DNA from: Mariprofundus sp. | Lineage (GTDB): Bacteria; Pseudomonadota; Zetaproteobacteria; Mariprofundales; Mariprofundaceae | DNA length: 35,120 nucleotides | Reading direction: 5' to 3' | Assembly: GCA_030950555.1 (NCBI GenBank) | Contig: JAUZRH010000236.1 | Span: 1 to 35,120, forward strand | Shown: piece after piece, positions 31,251 through 35,120 of the stretch | How the letters are laid out: every line of letters begins with the position of its first letter | Numbering within the stretch: position 1 is the first letter of the stretch | Translations under genes and position numbers: made by a program | The notes under the pieces: generated by a model | Database searches by the model: none | Seen by the model: only the letters and a program-made list of their open reading frames with translations | Told to the model about the DNA's origin: nothing

Positions 31251-32123
31251 TCACATAATATCTTTACGCCAAAGACGAAGATAGACGGGGTGTCTTGGTT
31301 TACCACGTTTTGTCAGGCCGTAGTATTTAAAGGTGATGATTTTTCCTATGGGTGGTGGTGTGGTTCTTAGTTGGTGATTTAAGCCGCTGCCAATGGAGAT
31401 GATTTGACCATTATGCAGACGACACATAAGGGCTCCAGTAAGGTCTGTGAGTTTTCCTTTGCCGGCTTTATATGCGACAATCGAACACTCTGCATCTTCA
31501 CTTTTTTTTACTTTTAGTGCATTTGAACTGCGGCCGTTCTGATAGGGTGACGTTGGGTTTCTTACTACCAAGCCCTCTGCTCCCAAGCGGGTAAGAGCGT
31601 GTAAATATTGTTGCATGTGGTGCTTATCTTTGCATGGAAGTTGTTTAATGATATGGAGATAGGGGGCGCTGTGTGTCGACAAATAACGACTGAGTATGGT
31701 CAATCTCTGTGCTAGGCCGCCGTGTTGACCTGGCAGCTCAAATATTTGGTATGTTAGCTCATTCCAGCCATGATGCGGACGCTTTCGACGGACGATTGAA
31801 ACGATGCGCTCAAAGTCTCCTCTTTTGCTCCATAGTTCACCATCAAGCGCAAAAGGAGGGAAGCCATTTGTAAACCATTTAGGTGCGGCAAACAGGTGGC
31901 CACCTCGGCTGATTAATTGCTGTCCATCCCATCGGGCTCTTACCCCATCAAGTTTTTCGCTCATCAGCCAACCGCTGATATCTTGCGATGGCTGCCAAGT
32001 TTTTAGTAGCAGTAACGCGGGCTTAGATAGAGCGGTTGTGGGTAGATGGATGAATAAAAAAAGTAGCGCTATAACAGTTATTACTGGAGCTTTTGGTGAA
32101 TGAAGTCGGGTAAATGACGTCAC
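31251..32123 (-). CDS. Exported ATP-dependent DNA ligase (LigE type)
   Basis: This 290-residue protein has an N-terminal signal peptide (about 12-33) followed by a minimal ATP-dependent DNA ligase. Motif I is EKLDGVRARWDG with the adenylated Lys57, motif III FALDGELW, motif IV EGLVVRN, motif V LKVKK, then a small OB domain (IGSGLNHQLR, ITFKYYGLTKRGKPRHP). Lig E proteins of this form, with predicted periplasmic targeting, occur in Gram-negative bacteria such as Neisseria and Haemophilus, and have been linked to extracellular DNA or DNA uptake. The start is GTG at 32123 and no clear ribosome site is visible. It precedes secB in the same direction. Confidence 0.92.
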   Translation of the reverse strand: MTSFTRLHSPKAPVITVIALLFLFIHLPTTALSKPALLLLKTWQPSQDISGWLMSEKLDGVRARWDGQQLISRGGHLFAAPKWFTNGFPPFALDGELWSKRGDFERIVSIVRRKRPHHGWNELTYQIFELPGQHGGLAQRLTILSRYLSTHSAPYLHIIKQLPCKDKHHMQQYLHALTRLGAEGLVVRNPTSPYQNGRSSNALKVKKSEDAECSIVAYKAGKGKLTDLTGALMCRLHNGQIISIGSGLNHQLRTTPPPIGKIITFKYYGLTKRGKPRHPVYLRLWRKDIM

Positions 32124-32231
32124 TGTTTAGTTAACGCAGTTTGGGTGATAGCATCGGTTGTATCTGATGATGAAGTAGCTGCTTGATAGGTGTGGTCAAT
32201 GAAGTCGGGGTCATTCTGGATGATCAGTGGT

Positions 32232-33413
32232 TTAGCGCTGCAAAGCTAGTGCCGTAAAGGCCGCTACGCCGCTGCTCATGCTGTCTTCTTCAAGGTTAAA
32301 GCAGGGGTGGTGTAGCGGATAACGGGTTTCAGGGCGCCCTCCAGTCCCTAAACGAAACAGACAGCCAGGGGTGGTGTGGAGAAATTCGGCAAAATCTTCA
32401 CCTCCCATAGAGGGTTCTTGAATTTGTATGAGATCAACATCAGGTAAATATGCTTCAAACAGAGCGGTAGCTTCGTGTATGGCTTGGGTGTTATTGCTTA
32501 ACACAGGCGTTGCCTGACGCAGCGTAAAGCTGGCCGTTGCGCCCCACAGTTCTGCAGTTTGTCGGATAATTCGATCCATACGCGAGCGAATCTCCTCATG
32601 CACTTCTGTATGCAGACTGCGAAGCGTGCCTGAAAAAAAGAGTGATTCAGGTAAGACATTGCCAGCATGACCGCCGTGAATCTGGCCAATAGTCAGTACG
32701 GCGGGATGGAGTGGGTTGATCCGTCGACCAATAATCTGGTGTAGTGCTTGAATGATATGGGTGGCGATTAAAATCAGGTCTGTGCATTCATGTGGGCGAG
32801 CGGCATGGCCACCGTGGCCCTTGAGTTCTACATCAAACATGTCTGCTGCAGCGCACATTGCCCCTTCTCGTAAGCCAATGGAGCCAGCTGGAAGATACGG
32901 GTAAACATGTAGGGCATAGATATAAGAGGGTGTTATATGATTAAAAACACCATCCCTCAGCATAGCAGAGGCACCTTTACAGCTCTCTTCTGCTGGTTGG
33001 AAAACAAAGGCGAGATTATAGTGCAAAAACTGCTTTAGCTGTACGACCGCCTGAATCGTTCCTAGTAGTATGGCGGTATGGGCATCATGGCCGCAACTAT
33101 GCGAAACAGTGTCTACAGCGGAGATGTAGCTGCAATCAGGTGACTTTTCTTGAATAGGAAGCGCATCCATATCTGCTCGGAAGGCCAGCCATGGTCGTTT
33201 GTCATCAATCATGATCATGGCAAGAACGCCGTAACCACCGATTCCTTCTTGCACTGTCAGTCCAAGCTCACGGCACTGTTTGGCGACCAAGAGGGCTGTT
33301 TGCTTCTCGGCGCCAGATAGTTCTGGGTGGCGGTGGAGTTGTCGACGTGTTTTGATGACATTTTCCATAACGCTATCAATACATTTCTTTAGTTGTTTAG
33401 GGTTTATTTTCAT
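32232..33413 (-). CDS. M20 family amidohydrolase (HipO/AbgB-like)
   Basis: This 393-residue protein is an M20D-type metal-dependent amidohydrolase. It has RRQLHRHPELSGAEKQT, the metal-binding SHSCGHDAHTAILLG, QPAEESCKGA with the catalytic Glu pair, KGHGGHAARPH, and GGEDFAEF near the end. Members hydrolyse N-acyl amino acids, hippurate, indole-acetyl amino acids or small peptides; the substrate here is unknown. Its ATG overlaps the stop of the upstream ybdK-like gene by 4 nt, so the two are very probably co-translated and may act in one pathway. Confidence 0.93.
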   Translation of the reverse strand: MKINPKQLKKCIDSVMENVIKTRRQLHRHPELSGAEKQTALLVAKQCRELGLTVQEGIGGYGVLAMIMIDDKRPWLAFRADMDALPIQEKSPDCSYISAVDTVSHSCGHDAHTAILLGTIQAVVQLKQFLHYNLAFVFQPAEESCKGASAMLRDGVFNHITPSYIYALHVYPYLPAGSIGLREGAMCAAADMFDVELKGHGGHAARPHECTDLILIATHIIQALHQIIGRRINPLHPAVLTIGQIHGGHAGNVLPESLFFSGTLRSLHTEVHEEIRSRMDRIIRQTAELWGATASFTLRQATPVLSNNTQAIHEATALFEAYLPDVDLIQIQEPSMGGEDFAEFLHTTPGCLFRLGTGGRPETRYPLHHPCFNLEEDSMSSGVAAFTALALQR

Positions 33414-34528
33414 TGGTTCCAGCCATCCTGTTGCCGCATCATATTAATCACTGATGGGAAATTATTGTCTGATTTATAGAGCGCGCGTTGCATGGCTGCG
33501 CCACCACCATGTTTCCGCCACGGTTGCAGACGAGCGGCTACCAGCTCCAGTTCACTCGTGTTGATATTGTACTGGGCCAGTTTATTTAAACGCATCTCAA
33601 GCCAGTCAAGTAGGGGAATTAACTGCTCGGTGAAGGGGTCAATCATGGTGGCATGCATGCCATAACGGCTGGCACGCCAACGATTTTCACGTATTAATGA
33701 TGGATGTACATGAGGGGTTTTGTCCGCATGCATGGCGGCGATTGCTTCAGCTCGTACATAAGCGACATAGGCCGCTGCATCATCCTTGTTGACCAGCATA
33801 TCGGCAATACGAATTTCCAACGTGCCAAAGTCGGGGTGTGGGCGCATCTCCCACCATATATCACGCACAGAATCGATACTGCCGGTGCTAAGAAGCCGAC
33901 TGGCACAGTGTTCAAAATCATGCCAGTCATCAAAATAGAAAGGCATGCCTCCTTGGCTCAGTCCTTCAAATATTTTGATGCGGCTTGCTGCCAGGCCCGT
34001 ATCCTCCCCTTGCCAGAAAGGCGAGTTGGCTGAAATGGCTAAAAAAACGGGCATAATGGGTAGTAGGTGGTTCATGGCGTGGATGCAGGTGTTACCATCC
34101 TTCATGCCTATATGAACATGGGTACCAAAGATGTTAAAGCGGCGGGCCATCATCTGTAGTCGCACAAGCAAACGGGCATAACGATCATCATCCGTAAGCT
34201 GCTGATCACGCCAGCGTGAAATAGGATGGGTGCCCGATGAGAGTAGGCTTGCCTGTTGAGTGGCGAGAATTTGGCTTACTTGATGGTGTAGTGTTTGTAG
34301 TTGATCAATCGCATCAGCCGTGCAGGTGTGGATATCGGTGTTGATTTCAACTGTTGATGTAAATAGTTCGGGTTTAATGCGCGCTGAATCACCCACCGTT
34401 TTAAACACGAAGGGAGCAGCGGGGACCTGTTCGCCGCTAAGAGTATCAACTGTCATCCACTCCATCTCCACGCCCAGCGTGCCAGCAGCGGAGTTTTGGA
34501 AGGGAATGCAAGGTGTGTGCTTACTCAT
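33410..34528 (-). CDS. ybdK: Carboxylate-amine ligase of the YbdK/GCS2 family
   Basis: This 372-residue protein belongs to the glutamate-cysteine ligase 2 family and has the same length as E. coli YbdK. Hallmarks are GVEMEWMTVD, FGTHVHIGM, SANSPFWQGEDTGLAASRI, FYFDDW, WWEMRPHPDFGTLEIRIAD and ENRWRASRYGM. YbdK has weak glutamate-cysteine ligase activity in vitro; the natural product of the family is not generally known. I use the ATG at 34528 instead of a TTG two codons upstream. No clear ribosome site is visible. It leads a two-gene unit with the M20 amidohydrolase. Confidence 0.9.
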   Translation of the reverse strand: MSKHTPCIPFQNSAAGTLGVEMEWMTVDTLSGEQVPAAPFVFKTVGDSARIKPELFTSTVEINTDIHTCTADAIDQLQTLHHQVSQILATQQASLLSSGTHPISRWRDQQLTDDDRYARLLVRLQMMARRFNIFGTHVHIGMKDGNTCIHAMNHLLPIMPVFLAISANSPFWQGEDTGLAASRIKIFEGLSQGGMPFYFDDWHDFEHCASRLLSTGSIDSVRDIWWEMRPHPDFGTLEIRIADMLVNKDDAAAYVAYVRAEAIAAMHADKTPHVHPSLIRENRWRASRYGMHATMIDPFTEQLIPLLDWLEMRLNKLAQYNINTSELELVAARLQPWRKHGGGAAMQRALYKSDNNFPSVINMMRQQDGWNQ

Positions 34529-34715
34529 AGCCAAGAGTATAGCTTATCTTGGCAATAATTGAACAGACAAGATATGTGGACTGCTGTCTAGGATTTTAAG
34601 TTGCAGGGTAGCTTGATTGTTAGATGACTCCAAGCGTGAGCTGTTGCATAGGGAGAAGGACTTTAGCCCCGCATAAACCCTCGCCACGGTAATGCCATTC
34701 AAAGACCCCCGCCCG

Positions 34716-34968
34716 TCATTCTCGAGGGTTAAATCGGGAATCCACATCAAAATAAACGCTCTGCCTAACATCAAAGCCATGGATTCCCGCCCCACGCCTT
34801 CGCGGGGGCAGGTTCTTCACGGGAAGCTTGAGCGGTGTTCCCGCTATGCGATAGGGTTCATTAGACGGCCCGAATCAATCAGACTCGGTTTTGGTTGTTT
34901 GGCTAACCCTATCGCGTAGCGGGAACGCCGCCACTTGCTTCCCGTGAAGATGCGGGGCGGGAATCCGG
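34716..34968. repeat. Third repeat island with a long inverted arrangement (copy C)
   Basis: The first part (34716-34858) repeats the blocks seen at 28983-29100: a degenerate ATTCTCGA...TCGGGAAT hairpin, CACATCA, AAACGCTCTGCC, ATGGATTCCCGCCCCACG, CTTCGCGGGGGCAGG and TTCACGGGAAGC. The second part (about 34904-34968) is a shorter inverted copy of the end of the unit. The facing arms include a 22-bp inverted repeat with one mismatch (34837-34858 and 34905-34926). The 46-nt loop between them contains a further small hairpin (CCGAATC 34870-34876 with GACTCGG 34882-34888, one mismatch). Confidence 0.85.
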
Positions 34969-35019
34969 CCTAATTCCGACTTTATGCAACAGGTTTAGCA
35001 GTCTTGGACAGCATCCTAA

Positions 35020-35120
35020 GGGCCGCGGAAAAAATAAAGTATCCAGGTTATGCGCAGGATAGTTGTTGGATTCAAGGCGCCAAATCAAGCGCATAGCAGG
35101 GCTATGTAACTGATTTGGCA
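35020..35120. mobile_element. MITE-like element, second copy, cut by the window end
   Basis: It begins with TAA then GGGCCGCGGAAA, matching the terminal repeat of the element at 5486-5645, and shares an identical 30-bp internal block (35051-35080). Its hairpin pairs GCCAAATCA (35079-35087) with TGATTTGGC (35111-35119) and an inner GCATAG with CTATGT. The right half is outside the window. Confidence 0.8.

Overview
This window looks like a chromosomal segment of a motile, Gram-negative proteobacterium. The evidence is SecB, a lipobox lipoprotein, an exported ATP-dependent DNA ligase, a complete flagellar export/switch/stator cluster with the polar-flagellum pair FlhF/FlhG, and a nusA-infB-rbfA-truB operon. 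A fused YlxR-YlxQ protein, NrnA between rbfA and truB, and a tandem motA-motB-motB arrangement argue against a standard enteric gammaproteobacterium. A deep-branching group such as the Zetaproteobacteria is possible, but that is inference from gene content only.

Layout. (1) 1-5188, plus strand: rpsT with a strong terminator, about 480 bp of non-coding sequence, a giant fused FAD/4Fe-4S oxidoreductase (DUF3683 type), and a small transglycosylase-like lipoprotein 2 bp behind it. (2) 5189-5813: a gene-free island of dispersed repeats, including one complete 160-bp MITE-like element. (3) 5814-19720, minus strand: one uninterrupted flagellar cluster read as motA, motB, motB (second paralogue), fliL, fliM, fliN, fliO, fliP, fliQ, fliR, flhB, flhA, flhF, flhG, a 72-aa membrane protein, fliA, a DUF2802 gene, a fliK-like gene and a stand-alone FlhB C-terminal-domain gene. 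Gaps are mostly 0-30 bp and several joints are 4-nt ATGA overlaps. (4) 19721-19952: divergent control region with two palindromes and a terminator-like hairpin just before rimP. (5) 19953-28804, plus strand: rimP, nusA, ylxR-ylxQ, infB, rbfA, nrnA, truB and a membrane-anchored cyclophilin, a translation/RNA-processing operon. (6) 28805-29249: a second repeat island. (7) 29250-34528, minus strand: ybdK and an M20 amidohydrolase (overlapping pair), an exported DNA ligase, secB, and a response regulator with a nucleotide cyclase domain. (8) 34529-35120: a third repeat island, including a second MITE-like copy cut by the window edge.

The flagellar genes would build the export gate (FliOPQR-FlhAB), the C-ring switch (FliM/FliN), the stator (MotA with two MotB-like proteins, FliL) and the placement/number control (FlhF/FlhG), with FliA as the late sigma factor. 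Two observations stand out. First, the two tandem MotB paralogues have reciprocal changes: one has Glu at the ion-binding Asp but a canonical peptidoglycan-binding motif, and the other has the Asp but an altered GHTD motif. Second, the 160-bp intergenic element carries a hairpin whose two copies differ by three compensated base-pair changes, which is direct covariation evidence for a selected structure.
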